Both the position numbers and the translations under genes were made by a program. DNA of 64,000 nt from Paenibacillus pabuli NBRC 13638. Its GTDB lineage: Bacteria > Bacillota > Bacilli > Paenibacillales > Paenibacillaceae. The stretch lies in the NCBI RefSeq assembly GCF_001514495.1, contig NZ_BCNM01000022.1, positions 62,001 through 126,000 of the forward strand. The letters run 5' to 3'. Under the pieces are notes generated by a model, which saw only the letters and a list, made by a program, of their open reading frames with translations, was not told where the DNA came from and did not search any database. Positions 35,077 to 44,237 of the stretch are shown here, piece by piece (within the stretch, counting starts at the first letter, position 1; the number at the start of each line of letters is the position of its first letter).

Positions 35077-35682
35077 TTAGGGTTCGATGCTTAGATCAAA
35101 ATCAGGCTCACACATATAGTCAATTGGATAGAGATCATCTCTCGCCGAGATTAATGCACGAAGGTGCAGGTAACGATTTTGGGGTTGTTTGACAACACCA
35201 TCGACAGAATAGGGGACAAGTTCAGCCACGACGAAAACATCCTCTGCATGGTTACATTTAAAGATTACATTATTCGGGTTACACACTTCCTCCATATAAC
35301 TGTAGGTCATGACATGAAAGGAACGGCCCTTCCAAATCGTCTTAATCACTTTATAGGACTGCGTCCGCACAAGATCAAGATAACGCTCCAGTGCAAAGGT
35401 ATGCTCGAACTGGGTGATATACCCTTTTTTATCCACATCAATCGTAAATTCCACATCATAGCTTTCGTGAAACTCTTCCTTATACGTTCCCTTCATCATC
35501 TTCATCGCATCAAAGTAAGAACCGAATTCAGAATCTTCCACATAGGGAATGGCAATAAGCTTAGGCTCAACATGATCGGTAATTTCGGTATTCTTGGAAG
35601 TGCCCGTAATAAACTTGGATGGCTGAAGGTCAATCGACCCAATCATTTTTCCAGCATAAGCAGGACTGCAGGTAATTCGCAT
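35077..35682 (-). CDS. Conserved-looking protein of unknown function
   Basis: 201 residues, soluble, with no signal or membrane helix. It is rich in beta-prone segments (GSIDLQPSKFITGTS, YDVEFTIDVDKKGYITQFEHTF, RSFHVMTYSYMEEV) and a cysteine pair in the region CNPNNVIFKCN. Its late segment VVAELVPYSVDGVVKQPQNRYLHLRAL is well structured. I do not recognise the family. The ATG at 35682 follows AAGGAG with a six-base gap, while one six bases upstream abuts the site. It is monocistronic and converges on nothing. Confidence 0.7.
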   Translation of the reverse strand: MRITCSPAYAGKMIGSIDLQPSKFITGTSKNTEITDHVEPKLIAIPYVEDSEFGSYFDAMKMMKGTYKEEFHESYDVEFTIDVDKKGYITQFEHTFALERYLDLVRTQSYKVIKTIWKGRSFHVMTYSYMEEVCNPNNVIFKCNHAEDVFVVAELVPYSVDGVVKQPQNRYLHLRALISARDDLYPIDYMCEPDFDLSIEP

Positions 35683-35828
35683 AGTCATCTCCTTTGTTGT
35701 TAGTCAGTAATTAGACGAAAGGCAAAGGCGAAAGTTGCGCCAAAATAAGGAAATGAAGATTAGTTATGGCCGCGCAATACTCTATCGTCGAGCAAAATGG
35801 TTACAGAGTTGCGCCGCTGTATTCGCCG

Positions 35829-36830
35829 TCATTCTTGTGTTTTGGTAGCGTTTTGCTCCCTATATTGCTGGGGTGTGATGCCGAAGTGATCCTGAAATTT
35901 TTTATAAAAATAACTGAGATTGCTATGTCCCGTACTGCTGGCTATGTCATAGATCGTACGATCGGTATTCACGAGTAGAAACGAGCAATAGTTTAGTTTT
36001 TCGCTTTGAACCAAATCTTTGAATGTATGTCCCGTCGCTTTTTTAATGAAAGTGGATAAATAATTTGGATTGAAATTGAAATGGCTTGCCGTGCTTGTAA
36101 GTGAGCAGTCCATGTAATGATTCTCGATGTATTTCAGAATTTCGATGATTGTCACCTTGTTCTGCGCCAGTGTGCGGGGGCGATTCGTATCATACTGAAA
36201 CACACGCAGCAGCTCGTGGAAGATCAGCAGCATGTAGGAATCCATCATTTCGGACGAGCCGAGTGATTGGTCATAATATTCACAGAGCAACTGTCTCATC
36301 AGAATGGGAATGTTGCGGTTATTCTCCGAGTGAAAAATAACGTAGCGGTTGTGATTCTGCCGATCCGAAATCGCATTCGCTAGAAAGTGAGACAAAATGC
36401 CGTTGTTCGCCAACTTGCTCAGAAATGAAGAGGAGAAGTATTTCTTACGAATCAGCATGTTGATGATCACATCATCTTCCGATGTGGGCAGAATGGCGTG
36501 AGGCACACCTGTATCTACAATACAGAACTGTCCTTGCTTTAGCGTGACCTTTTTACCATTAATGATCTGAGCGCACTGACCCGAATACACGAAGCTGAGC
36601 TCAATGAAGGTGTGAATGTGAAGCGGCACCTCGGCAAACCGTGTGTGCTTGGAAATCGTGATGTTGTCTTTTTCCGCAATCATGTCCGCAAAAACATAGA
36701 CTTCCTGTCCATCATGAACGATTTTTTTCATTGAATCATAGGTGGCAGAGCGGGAGGATGGATGAGCCTGATAATGCAACTCCCTGTCTGTGAGTGTCCG
36801 AAGCTTCACATCCAGTTGATCATGGTCCAT
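35829..36830 (-). CDS. AraC-family regulator of the GH106-like/PTS operon
   Basis: 333 residues. The N-terminal cupin (about 55-130) has RFAEVPLHIHTFIELSFVYSGQ and GQFCIVDTGVPHAILP; the C-terminal AraC domain (about 230-330) has CSLTSTASHFNFNPNYLSTFIKKATG and the closing TGHSNLSYFYKKFQDHFGITPQQYR. The ATG at 36830 lies nine bases after GGAGG. It is divergent from the GH106-like and PTS genes and likely activates them on binding a sugar. Note that this PTS gene has no antiterminator partner. Confidence 0.9.
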   Translation of the reverse strand: MDHDQLDVKLRTLTDRELHYQAHPSSRSATYDSMKKIVHDGQEVYVFADMIAEKDNITISKHTRFAEVPLHIHTFIELSFVYSGQCAQIINGKKVTLKQGQFCIVDTGVPHAILPTSEDDVIINMLIRKKYFSSSFLSKLANNGILSHFLANAISDRQNHNRYVIFHSENNRNIPILMRQLLCEYYDQSLGSSEMMDSYMLLIFHELLRVFQYDTNRPRTLAQNKVTIIEILKYIENHYMDCSLTSTASHFNFNPNYLSTFIKKATGHTFKDLVQSEKLNYCSFLLVNTDRTIYDIASSTGHSNLSYFYKKFQDHFGITPQQYREQNATKTQE

Positions 36831-36925
36831 GTCGGCTGCCTCCATTCGGCTGAAGTTTGTAGGTAACCATAACATCTGAAATTATGACAGTCAATATGTA
36901 CTGTTTTGATATTTCAGTCTTTGTT

Positions 36926-36939
36926 TGAAAGCGCTATAT
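36926..36939 (-). promoter_or_regulatory. cre-like box in the AraC/GH106-like intergenic region
   Basis: TGAAAGCGCTATAT (plus-strand sequence) matches the CcpA consensus at 12 of 14 positions, followed by the inverted pair ATATC/GATAT. CcpA control is inferred; the site could also serve the divergent genes. Confidence 0.35.
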
Positions 36940-37074
36940 CAAAAGTGTGATATAAAAATAATCTTTGTTTATATTTATCTTCACCCGTTTTCGACTGTTT
37001 CATGAGTTTTATGCACTTACTTGTATTTGAATTAAACTCTAATCGCCTTTCTATAATATGTAATTTTGATACTT

Positions 37075-37123
37075 ATATAAGTTGAACCTGAATTTTTACA
37101 TCATAACGGAGAGTGCAGAACCA
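37075..37123. repeat. Partial second copy of the dispersed repeat
   Basis: GTTGAACCTGAATTTTTACA then AACGGAGAGTGCAGAACCAA matches the first 45 bases of the element at 22418 with a few differences. The downstream hairpin part is missing. It lies in the 5' leader of the GH106-like gene. Confidence 0.6.
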
Positions 37124-37156
37124 AGTTGTTCGTATTGCAGAAAGGAAGGATGTTGG

Positions 37157-39850
37157 ATGAGAAAGATTACCGAAGTATTGGAAAACCGGGAGGGAAATTA
37201 TATTCTGCCTTTCTTCTGGCAGCACGGTGAGGAGGAGCATGTACTGCGTGAGCATATGCAGGTCATAGACGAGAGCGGAATCAAGGCAGTGTGTGTGGAA
37301 TCCCGTCCTCACCCGGATTTTGTTGGACCCCGTTGGTGGGCAGATCTGGACATTATCATGGATGAGGCGCGTAACCGGAACATGAAAGTGTGGATTCTGG
37401 ACGATTCTCATTTTCCTACAGGATACGCGGCAGGAAGAATCAAGACGGATTATCCCCAGTACCAGAAGCAGTTTCTGAAAGTACATCAGCAGGATTTCGT
37501 CGGACCGCAGCTGCAGGCGGGAATCATGGTGAAATGGGCGCTGCAACGACCGGGCCAGAGAGGCATCAGTGTTGGGGTGGAGCAAGTGAAGTCGGATCAG
37601 GGGGGCGAACAAAAGGAAGCCTTCTCGGCTAAAGATCGGATTGTCGGGGTAGTGGCGGCTCGCAAAACAGGTCCCGATGAGATTGATCCGGATTCCCTGG
37701 TTGATCTGACCGCACAACTGCACGAAGGAACAGTCCACTGGGATCTGCCGGAAGGGCGCTGGAGAATCTTCACACTGGTTCTGACCTATGACGGGGGTGA
37801 GAAAGCAACCGAGGGATATCTCAACCCTATCGTACCAGAGGCGACGCAAGTGCTGATTGATACGGTGTACGAGGCACATTATGACCGGTACAAGGCTGAC
37901 TTTGGATCCACACTGGCCGGGTTTTTCTCGGATGAGCCGAGGTTTGGCAATGTAAAAGGACCGCTGGCTTCCATTGGACGCATGGATATGATTCTTCCGT
38001 GGCGGGAGGATCTGCCTGACATGTTGAAGCAGCATATCCCGGATGAGGAGGTTATTCGCTTGCTACCCCTGTTATGGGCGAATGCAGGAGTAAAAGGCCA
38101 TGAGATGCGCTATCGCTACATGGATCTGATCACCCGATTATACGCCGAACATTTTACGGGCAGACTGGGAGATTGGTGTCGCGCCCATCATGTAGAGTAC
38201 ATTGGGCACGTGATTGAAGACAATAACGCCCATGCGAGACTTGGTTATGGAGCAGGGCATTTCTATCGCAGTCTGTGGGGGCAGGACATGTCCGGCATTG
38301 ACGTGGTGCTGCATCAGATTTTGCCTGGCATGGATGACGGCTATTACAAATCCTTCACATCAACCGGATGGGACGGAGAGTTCTTCCATTATGGCATGGC
38401 GAAAATGGGGACTTCACTCGGGCACCTGGACCCCAAGAAACAAGGACGGACCATGTGTGAGGTATATGGCGCTTACGGATTTGGAGAAGGTCTCAAGCTG
38501 ATGAAATGGATCACGGACCATATGCTGGTGAGGGGGGTTAACCACTTTGTACCTCATGCGTTTTCACCGAAAAAATACCCCGATCCGGACTGTCCGCCGC
38601 ATTTATATGCCAACGGATATGATCCGCAGTATCGATATTTGCCAATACTGACACATTACATGAACCGAGTAAGCCATCTGTTATCCGATGGGGTGCATGT
38701 TGCACCAGCGGCCATACTATATCACGCAGAAGCCGAGTGGTCCGGAGAGTATATGCTGTTCCAGAAACCAGCGAGAGAACTCACACAGCACCAGATCGAT
38801 TTTGACGTAATCTCGGCTGAGCTTGTTGCTTCATCGCAGGTAGAAGGCGGAAAACTTCACATTAACGGAGAGCACTTCTCTGCCCTGATTATCCCTTATG
38901 CCGAGGCGTTGCCGGAGCACCTGATTGCTCAGCTTTATGCATATGTAGAAGCGGGTTTGCAGGTCTATTTCGTGGATGGACTGCCTGATCGCAGCAGCGA
39001 AGGGGAGGCTTGCGAAACCGAATTGTCAGTACTGGATCAACATGAACGAGTAAGTATTGTTCCATTGCATGAACTTGCGGCACGGCTGCGGAGCGATGAC
39101 GTGTATGAGATTTCCGTGTCTGAACACCAGCCGTACTTGCGTTATTATCACTATCGTCATGACGATGGCGATGTATATATGTTCTTCAATGAAGATCCGG
39201 CGAAAGCTATCGATACAACGATTGAAATCCCCGTGTTAGACGGAGTGAATGAGGCCTACATCTATGATGCTTTTGCCAATGCACTCTCACCATTACAGGT
39301 TAGCACAGGTGAGAACAAGCAGACGTTCACTCTGAGACTTGAAAAATATGAGTCTGTAATGATTGTGCAGGGTGCTGGACTGGCGGATCAGATCACAGAA
39401 GCTTCAAACTCAGATCGTTCGTACCCAAAAGTGCAGGAGATCACAGGAGAGTGGAACCTCTCGTTGGCAACGGCCATGCAATACCCGGAATTCTCGGCGT
39501 ATGGGACGTGTTCGGAGCTTGCTTCTCTCGCTGTACCAGAGGTGCTGCCAGACTTCTCGGGAACCGCAAGATATGAAATTGAGTTTGACATGGATGAAGT
39601 ACCTGAAGCAGCCCGACTGGTGATTAATGAACCGTATGAAGTGGCTCAGGTTTGGCTGAATGGTCATGACATCGGAACGCGAATCAGTCCACCGTACGCG
39701 TACGACGCCAGCGGATGTTTACAACCGAAGAACAACACCCTTGCGATCGAAGTGACAAACACCCTTGTGAAGGAACAGCAAGACTTCCTGTCGCAATTCC
39801 TGATTCAGGAACCGACAGGCATCGTAGGCAGCGTCTATTTACAATACTGA
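37157..39850 (+). CDS. GH106-like glycoside hydrolase (alpha-L-rhamnosidase superfamily)
   Basis: An 897-residue cytoplasmic protein with no signal peptide. The TIM-barrel part (about 20-560) has YILPFFWQHGEEEHVLREHM, then IEDNNAHARLGYG (candidate catalytic Glu) and MCEVYGAYGFGEGLKLMKW (second candidate Glu), followed by MLVRGVNHFVPHAFSP; the spacing resembles GH106 alpha-rhamnosidases. A C-terminal jelly-roll domain (about 770-890) has TARYEIEFDMDEVPEAARLVINEPYEVAQVWLNGHDIG. The ATG at 37157 is preferred; upstream in-frame codons are repeat-derived. A gap of 70 bp precedes a PTS permease, implying an imported, probably phosphorylated, glycoside. Exact activity is uncertain. Confidence 0.75.
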   Translation: MRKITEVLENREGNYILPFFWQHGEEEHVLREHMQVIDESGIKAVCVESRPHPDFVGPRWWADLDIIMDEARNRNMKVWILDDSHFPTGYAAGRIKTDYPQYQKQFLKVHQQDFVGPQLQAGIMVKWALQRPGQRGISVGVEQVKSDQGGEQKEAFSAKDRIVGVVAARKTGPDEIDPDSLVDLTAQLHEGTVHWDLPEGRWRIFTLVLTYDGGEKATEGYLNPIVPEATQVLIDTVYEAHYDRYKADFGSTLAGFFSDEPRFGNVKGPLASIGRMDMILPWREDLPDMLKQHIPDEEVIRLLPLLWANAGVKGHEMRYRYMDLITRLYAEHFTGRLGDWCRAHHVEYIGHVIEDNNAHARLGYGAGHFYRSLWGQDMSGIDVVLHQILPGMDDGYYKSFTSTGWDGEFFHYGMAKMGTSLGHLDPKKQGRTMCEVYGAYGFGEGLKLMKWITDHMLVRGVNHFVPHAFSPKKYPDPDCPPHLYANGYDPQYRYLPILTHYMNRVSHLLSDGVHVAPAAILYHAEAEWSGEYMLFQKPARELTQHQIDFDVISAELVASSQVEGGKLHINGEHFSALIIPYAEALPEHLIAQLYAYVEAGLQVYFVDGLPDRSSEGEACETELSVLDQHERVSIVPLHELAARLRSDDVYEISVSEHQPYLRYYHYRHDDGDVYMFFNEDPAKAIDTTIEIPVLDGVNEAYIYDAFANALSPLQVSTGENKQTFTLRLEKYESVMIVQGAGLADQITEASNSDRSYPKVQEITGEWNLSLATAMQYPEFSAYGTCSELASLAVPEVLPDFSGTARYEIEFDMDEVPEAARLVINEPYEVAQVWLNGHDIGTRISPPYAYDASGCLQPKNNTLAIEVTNTLVKEQQDFLSQFLIQEPTGIVGSVYLQY

Positions 39851-39920
39851 AAATGGATATGGATGAAAGTGTGAGAATGGATTGTTCATTCATATCGCAC
39901 CTATGAGGGAGTGATCAGGC

Positions 39921-41831
39921 ATGGATCATCGTCAACTGGCAACGGATGTGTTACGCAGTGTCGGAGGCAAAGAAAACATCAACAAGGTTACGCACTGTGT
40001 TACCCGTTTGAGATTTGAACTGAAAAACAGCAAAATTCCCAATGCCGAAGAAATCAAGAAAATGGATGGCGTGCTTACCGTCATCCAGCAAGGGGGGCAG
40101 TATCAAGTGGTCATTGGGAACCAGGTGGTTCCCGTATTTAACGAGCTGTCTTCCCTTCTGGGAGACATGAGCAATACTGAATCCTATAATGATGTACAAG
40201 GAGAGAAAAAGAGTCTCTTTGACCGCTTCACATCCATGATTTCCGGTGTATTCACGCCTGTTATGGGAGCGCTTGCAGCAAGCGGTATTATCAAAGGGTT
40301 GCTGGCGTGTTTGTCTGCATTCGGTGTTCTAACCGCAACGGATGGAACGTACATCGTGCTCAATGCGATCGGGGACGCATTATTCTACTTCTTCCCGATT
40401 TTTCTGGGTAGCTCGGCGGCGAAATACTTCGGTCTGAATCAATATGTGGGGATGATTATCGGGGGCTCCATGGTATATCCCACGCTTGTGAGCTTTGTAG
40501 GTTCCGAGCAGCAGTTGACCTTCCTCAGCCTGCCAATGAATATGATGAATTATACGTCATCCGTATTCCCGGCAATTGTAGCGGTGTGGATTGCATCCCT
40601 GTTGAATCGTGTCATCGAGAAGCGTATACCGCAAGGCTTCAAATATTTTCTGGCTCCGTTTATCGTGCTGCTGATTACGGTCCCCCTGACCCTATTCATC
40701 ATTGGTCCAGTGATATCGTACCTCAGTAACGGACTGGCCGATATTACGACAGCCATCTACAATTTCAATCCGGTTCTGGCAGGACTTGTGCTTGGTGGAC
40801 CGTGGATTCTCATTGTCATGTTTGGTTTGCACTGGGCCTTTATTCCGATCTTTATTAACAATATGGCAACCATCGGTTACGATTCCGTGATGGGATTGCT
40901 GGCAGCGAATCAGTTTGCGATGGCAGGCGCAGCTTTGGCCTTTGGACTGAGAGCACGGGACAAACAGGTGAAAACGCTGGGTATTTCAACTGGCGGTACA
41001 GCCTTGCTTGGTGTGAGTGAACCCGCATTGTATGGTGTGCTACTTCCACAGAAAAAACCTTTAATCATGGCTATTATCGGTGGTAGTGTTGGTGGAGTCA
41101 TTGGTGGAGCCTTTTTGTCCAAAGTCTATGCGTTTGCTCCGTCCGGTGTATTTGCTATTCCGGGTGCCGTTAATCCTCAAGGCATTGATGCTGGATTCTA
41201 CGGTTATGTAGTACAGATGGCGGTGGGTCTCGTTATTGGTTTCATTCTAACCTATCTCTGGGGGTACAAAACCCGATCGGAATCTGCGAAGTCTACACCC
41301 CAAGGTTCAGTAAATTCCGTATCTGTATCTGATGTCCGTGGACAAAATAACGATTCAGGTTCCCCCGTACAAAAGGCAGAGATGACGGTACACAGTCCGC
41401 TGTCGGGCGAGGTGGTAGAACTGGCCAGTGTAGCGGATGAAGCATTCTCCAGTGAAGCCATGGGAAAAGGAGTTGCCATTATCCCTTCGAGTGGCACAGT
41501 GGTTTCTCCTGTTGAGGGTGTAGTAACAACCATCACCAAATCCAGACATGCGATTGCCGTCATTGGCAACGATGGGGTGGAGGTATTGATCCATGTGGGC
41601 CTGGATACTGTCAAACTGAAAGGCGAGGGCTTTACCCTCAAAGTGCAGGAAGGTGATCAGGTGAATGTCGGGGATGTAATGATGGAAGTGGATTTGGCAA
41701 AAATCAAGGAAAGAGGTTTTGAATGGATTACTCCGGTAATCATCACGAATTCTGGCAATTATTCATCGGTAAGTGGAATCGGGGAACGGAACATCTCTGC
41801 AGGTGAGCCAGTGATCGCGATAAAAGTGTAG
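39921..41831 (+). CDS. PTS beta-glucoside-type EIIBCA permease
   Basis: A 636-residue three-domain PTS permease. EIIB at the N-terminus has the phosphocysteine in VTHCVTRLRFEL; EIIC (about 100-460) has ~10 helices (GVFTPVMGALAASGIIKGLLA); EIIA at the C-terminus has the active His in VLIHVGLDTVKLKG. It imports and phosphorylates beta-glucoside-like sugars. GAGGGAGTGATC precedes the ATG. It shares an operon with the GH106-like gene rather than a GH1 6-phospho-glycosidase, so its sugar may carry rhamnose or another unusual residue (inference). Confidence 0.9.
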   Translation: MDHRQLATDVLRSVGGKENINKVTHCVTRLRFELKNSKIPNAEEIKKMDGVLTVIQQGGQYQVVIGNQVVPVFNELSSLLGDMSNTESYNDVQGEKKSLFDRFTSMISGVFTPVMGALAASGIIKGLLACLSAFGVLTATDGTYIVLNAIGDALFYFFPIFLGSSAAKYFGLNQYVGMIIGGSMVYPTLVSFVGSEQQLTFLSLPMNMMNYTSSVFPAIVAVWIASLLNRVIEKRIPQGFKYFLAPFIVLLITVPLTLFIIGPVISYLSNGLADITTAIYNFNPVLAGLVLGGPWILIVMFGLHWAFIPIFINNMATIGYDSVMGLLAANQFAMAGAALAFGLRARDKQVKTLGISTGGTALLGVSEPALYGVLLPQKKPLIMAIIGGSVGGVIGGAFLSKVYAFAPSGVFAIPGAVNPQGIDAGFYGYVVQMAVGLVIGFILTYLWGYKTRSESAKSTPQGSVNSVSVSDVRGQNNDSGSPVQKAEMTVHSPLSGEVVELASVADEAFSSEAMGKGVAIIPSSGTVVSPVEGVVTTITKSRHAIAVIGNDGVEVLIHVGLDTVKLKGEGFTLKVQEGDQVNVGDVMMEVDLAKIKERGFEWITPVIITNSGNYSSVSGIGERNISAGEPVIAIKV

Positions 41832-41881
41832 ATTTATCCGTTAATGATCCATTAATTTAAGATGTATGATAATATGACTCC

Positions 41882-41908
41882 AAGCCTGCGTTCATCGCGG
41901 GCTTTTCT
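41882..41908 (+). terminator. Terminator after the PTS gene
   Basis: The stem AAGCCTGCG/CGCGGGCTT with a 5-base loop is followed by TTTCTGC. Confidence 0.75.
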
Positions 41909-41988
41909 GCATTCAGAATATATACATAAATATTTTTGATCTTTTATGATCGAGGCATCGTTAATTGAATTGAGGGGGTGAGGGAGCG

Positions 41989-42561
41989 TTGAATGATGAA
42001 GAGCTTATTCAGGAGATTCGTGAAGGCAGCCGGGCTGCGATGGAAGTATTGGTGAAGCGGCATTATAAGTCGATATTCGCTTATGTGTACCGGAAAACGG
42101 GTGACTATCATACTGCTTATGATCTGACCCAAGAGATATTTGTGAAAATGATGAATTCACTGGACAAGTATCGGGACACCGGAAAATTCAGTCACTGGCT
42201 GCTGAAAATTGCAGTAAATCATTGCCTGGATTATTTTCGTGGACGCAATTTCAAACAACAGCAGAGAGAGTGTGAGTTAACGGAAGGGGCGCTCCCTGCC
42301 AGTGAACACCAGAATGTATGGAACATATTCCATAAACGGCTTCAGAACGAACAAGTCAGGCAGGCGGTATTAAGTTTGCCCGAGCACCAGAGGGACGCGG
42401 TTATCCTGAACTATTACAACGGACTAAAGATCAGGGAGGTTGCCGATCTTACGGGAGCAAATGAATCGACAGTAAAGTCACGCATACGTTTGGGCATAAC
42501 GAAATTAAGGGAAATCATTCTGGGAGGTGAACGGGATGAAACGAAGAGGACACGGAGATAA
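41989..42561 (+). CDS. ECF-type RNA polymerase sigma factor
   Basis: 190 residues with sigma region 2 (AYDLTQEIFVKMMNSLDKYRDTGKFSHWLLKIAVNHCLDYFRGR) and region 4 (LSLPEHQRDAVILNYYNGLKIREVADLTGANESTVKSRIRLGITKLRE). A TTG start follows GAGGGGGTGAGGG. The 3' end overlaps the next gene by 26 bases, so a membrane protein and an ABC exporter are coupled to it. No classic zinc-finger anti-sigma factor is present; the next protein may fill that role. Confidence 0.93.
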   Translation: MNDEELIQEIREGSRAAMEVLVKRHYKSIFAYVYRKTGDYHTAYDLTQEIFVKMMNSLDKYRDTGKFSHWLLKIAVNHCLDYFRGRNFKQQQRECELTEGALPASEHQNVWNIFHKRLQNEQVRQAVLSLPEHQRDAVILNYYNGLKIREVADLTGANESTVKSRIRLGITKLREIILGGERDETKRTRR

Positions 42562-43381
42562 ACGAAATCGAGCAGCTGAATTGGAGATGGAGGAGTACAA
42601 CGAAATTGCTCCCTATCTGGACGAGTATGCGGTCGATTTTCCATCCGAAATGGAGATCGACAGAATGATCAGGGCACTGGATGCCCATATGCCGGATCAG
42701 GCGGGCGTTCGACCGAAACCATCATACGGAAGGTCAATGAGGGAATTGTTCCAGCTTGTTCGGGGTGAGGTCGCAGTTTTCCACAAATCATACTGGTTGG
42801 TTTGTTCACTGCTCTTGCTGCTCGGATTTTGGCTGGGAACACACAGTAAAATCGATCCTTACATGAGCGGTCTCGTTCTGGTTCCTGTACCTTTTGTTCT
42901 TGGATTGCTGGAAGTATTCAAAGGCAGGGATCAGGGGCTCATGGAAATCGAGCTGACCTGCAAAATAACGGCACAGCAGCTGATGCTGACCCGTCTGATC
43001 GTAGTGCTCGCAGGGAATATGGCATTTATATTTTTGCTTATGCTGGCGATATCCGGTGGAACAGACAGTTCCATCTCATGGAGTGCAATCGGTCTATGGT
43101 ACACACAGCTGATGATCGCTGCAGGGGCCAGTCTGTGGCTAGCGATGCGTGTCAGGGGTGGAACAGCTGTCAGTATCTTTTTGACACTATGGTTCGGACT
43201 GATATGGCTTGCATTAAGTAATCCCAAGTTCATTGCGCTATTTCAATCGATCCAGCCGTCTGTACAGATCGCAATTGCGCTATGCGGAGTGATCCTGTTG
43301 ATCAGTCAGATCTACCAGATGGCGCGAAAATACACATCACAAACGGAAAGAGGTTATTCCTTTGATATTGACCATGGATAA
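42536..43381 (+). CDS. Membrane protein linked to the ECF sigma factor
   Basis: A 281-residue protein. A soluble N-terminus of about 75 residues (EMEEYNEIAPYLDEYAVDFPSEMEIDR) precedes six predicted helices (ALLLLGFWLGTHS, LVLVPVPFVLGLLEV, LIVVLAGNMAFIFLLMLA, WYTQLMIAAGASLWLA, AVSIFLTLWFGLIWLA, IAIALCGVILLI). No family is firmly recognised. The ATG at 42536 follows GGGAGGTGA. The cytoplasmic head and gene order suggest an anti-sigma-like role or an extra ABC subunit; both are inference. Confidence 0.7.
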   Translation: MKRRGHGDKRNRAAELEMEEYNEIAPYLDEYAVDFPSEMEIDRMIRALDAHMPDQAGVRPKPSYGRSMRELFQLVRGEVAVFHKSYWLVCSLLLLLGFWLGTHSKIDPYMSGLVLVPVPFVLGLLEVFKGRDQGLMEIELTCKITAQQLMLTRLIVVLAGNMAFIFLLMLAISGGTDSSISWSAIGLWYTQLMIAAGASLWLAMRVRGGTAVSIFLTLWFGLIWLALSNPKFIALFQSIQPSVQIAIALCGVILLISQIYQMARKYTSQTERGYSFDIDHG

Positions 43382-44237
43382 CGTATCCAAGAATTATAGG
43401 AAAAAGTGGGCCGTGCAATCGTTCTCGCTCGAGCTGTCCAGCGGAGGCGTCTACGGTCTGCTCGGACCGAACGGAGCTGGCAAAACAACGTTGCTTCGCA
43501 TGCTTGTAGACATTTCCAAGCCAACGTCTGGGCAAATTATGCTGGATGGGCAACCCATAGCGCAGCTGGGAGATCGATATCGCAGCATATTGGGATATAT
43601 GCCACAGCGCTTTGGATTTTATAACCGTTTCAGCGCACATAAATTTCTCATGTATATGTGTTCGTTGAAAGGGCTGAGTGTGGAACAGGCCTCTGTCCGT
43701 GTGCAGGAGACATTACGTATGGTTGATCTGGAGAAGCAGGCGCAGCATAAAATTCGCACGTTCTCTGGAGGCATGAGGCAGAGGCTCGGCATTGCACAAG
43801 CCTTGCTGAATGATCCGCAGATTCTGGTTCTCGACGAACCCACGGCTGGGCTGGACCCGAAAGAGCGCATTCGATTCCGCAATATTATTGGCGAGTTGGG
43901 AAGAGATCGGATTGTATTGTTATCGACACATATCATTTCGGACCTGGAGTTTTCGTGTAAGGAAATGATCCTGATGAACGATGGCAAGCTTATTACCCGG
44001 AATACACCGACTGAAATTATGAACAGCATGAAGGGCAGTGTATGGAAAGCAATTTTGACGGAGCAGCAGCTTACCGAACTTACATCTCATTTCAAGGTAA
44101 GTGGTTTGTCCTATCAGGCAGACGGGATTGTAGCCAGAATCCTGGGCAAAGAACGTCCTGTTCCGCAAGCGGTACCAGAGCCACCTCGGCTCGAAGATGT
44201 ATATATGCACTATTTTGACGAGGAGGCGACATCGTGA
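43362..44237 (+). CDS. ABC-transporter ATP-binding subunit
   Basis: 291 residues: Walker A LLGPNGAGKTTLLRM, signature SGGMRQRLG, Walker B ILVLDEPTAGLD and the switch His in LSTHIISDLEF. A C-terminal extension (about 215-291) is common for bacitracin/ABC-2-type exporters. The start is TTG at 43362, overlapping the upstream gene by 20 bases, with AAAGAGG before it. It ends four bases into the permease gene, so it is coupled both ways. Probably powers export or sensing of a hydrophobic or peptide substrate. Confidence 0.92.
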   Translation: MILTMDNVSKNYRKKWAVQSFSLELSSGGVYGLLGPNGAGKTTLLRMLVDISKPTSGQIMLDGQPIAQLGDRYRSILGYMPQRFGFYNRFSAHKFLMYMCSLKGLSVEQASVRVQETLRMVDLEKQAQHKIRTFSGGMRQRLGIAQALLNDPQILVLDEPTAGLDPKERIRFRNIIGELGRDRIVLLSTHIISDLEFSCKEMILMNDGKLITRNTPTEIMNSMKGSVWKAILTEQQLTELTSHFKVSGLSYQADGIVARILGKERPVPQAVPEPPRLEDVYMHYFDEEATS

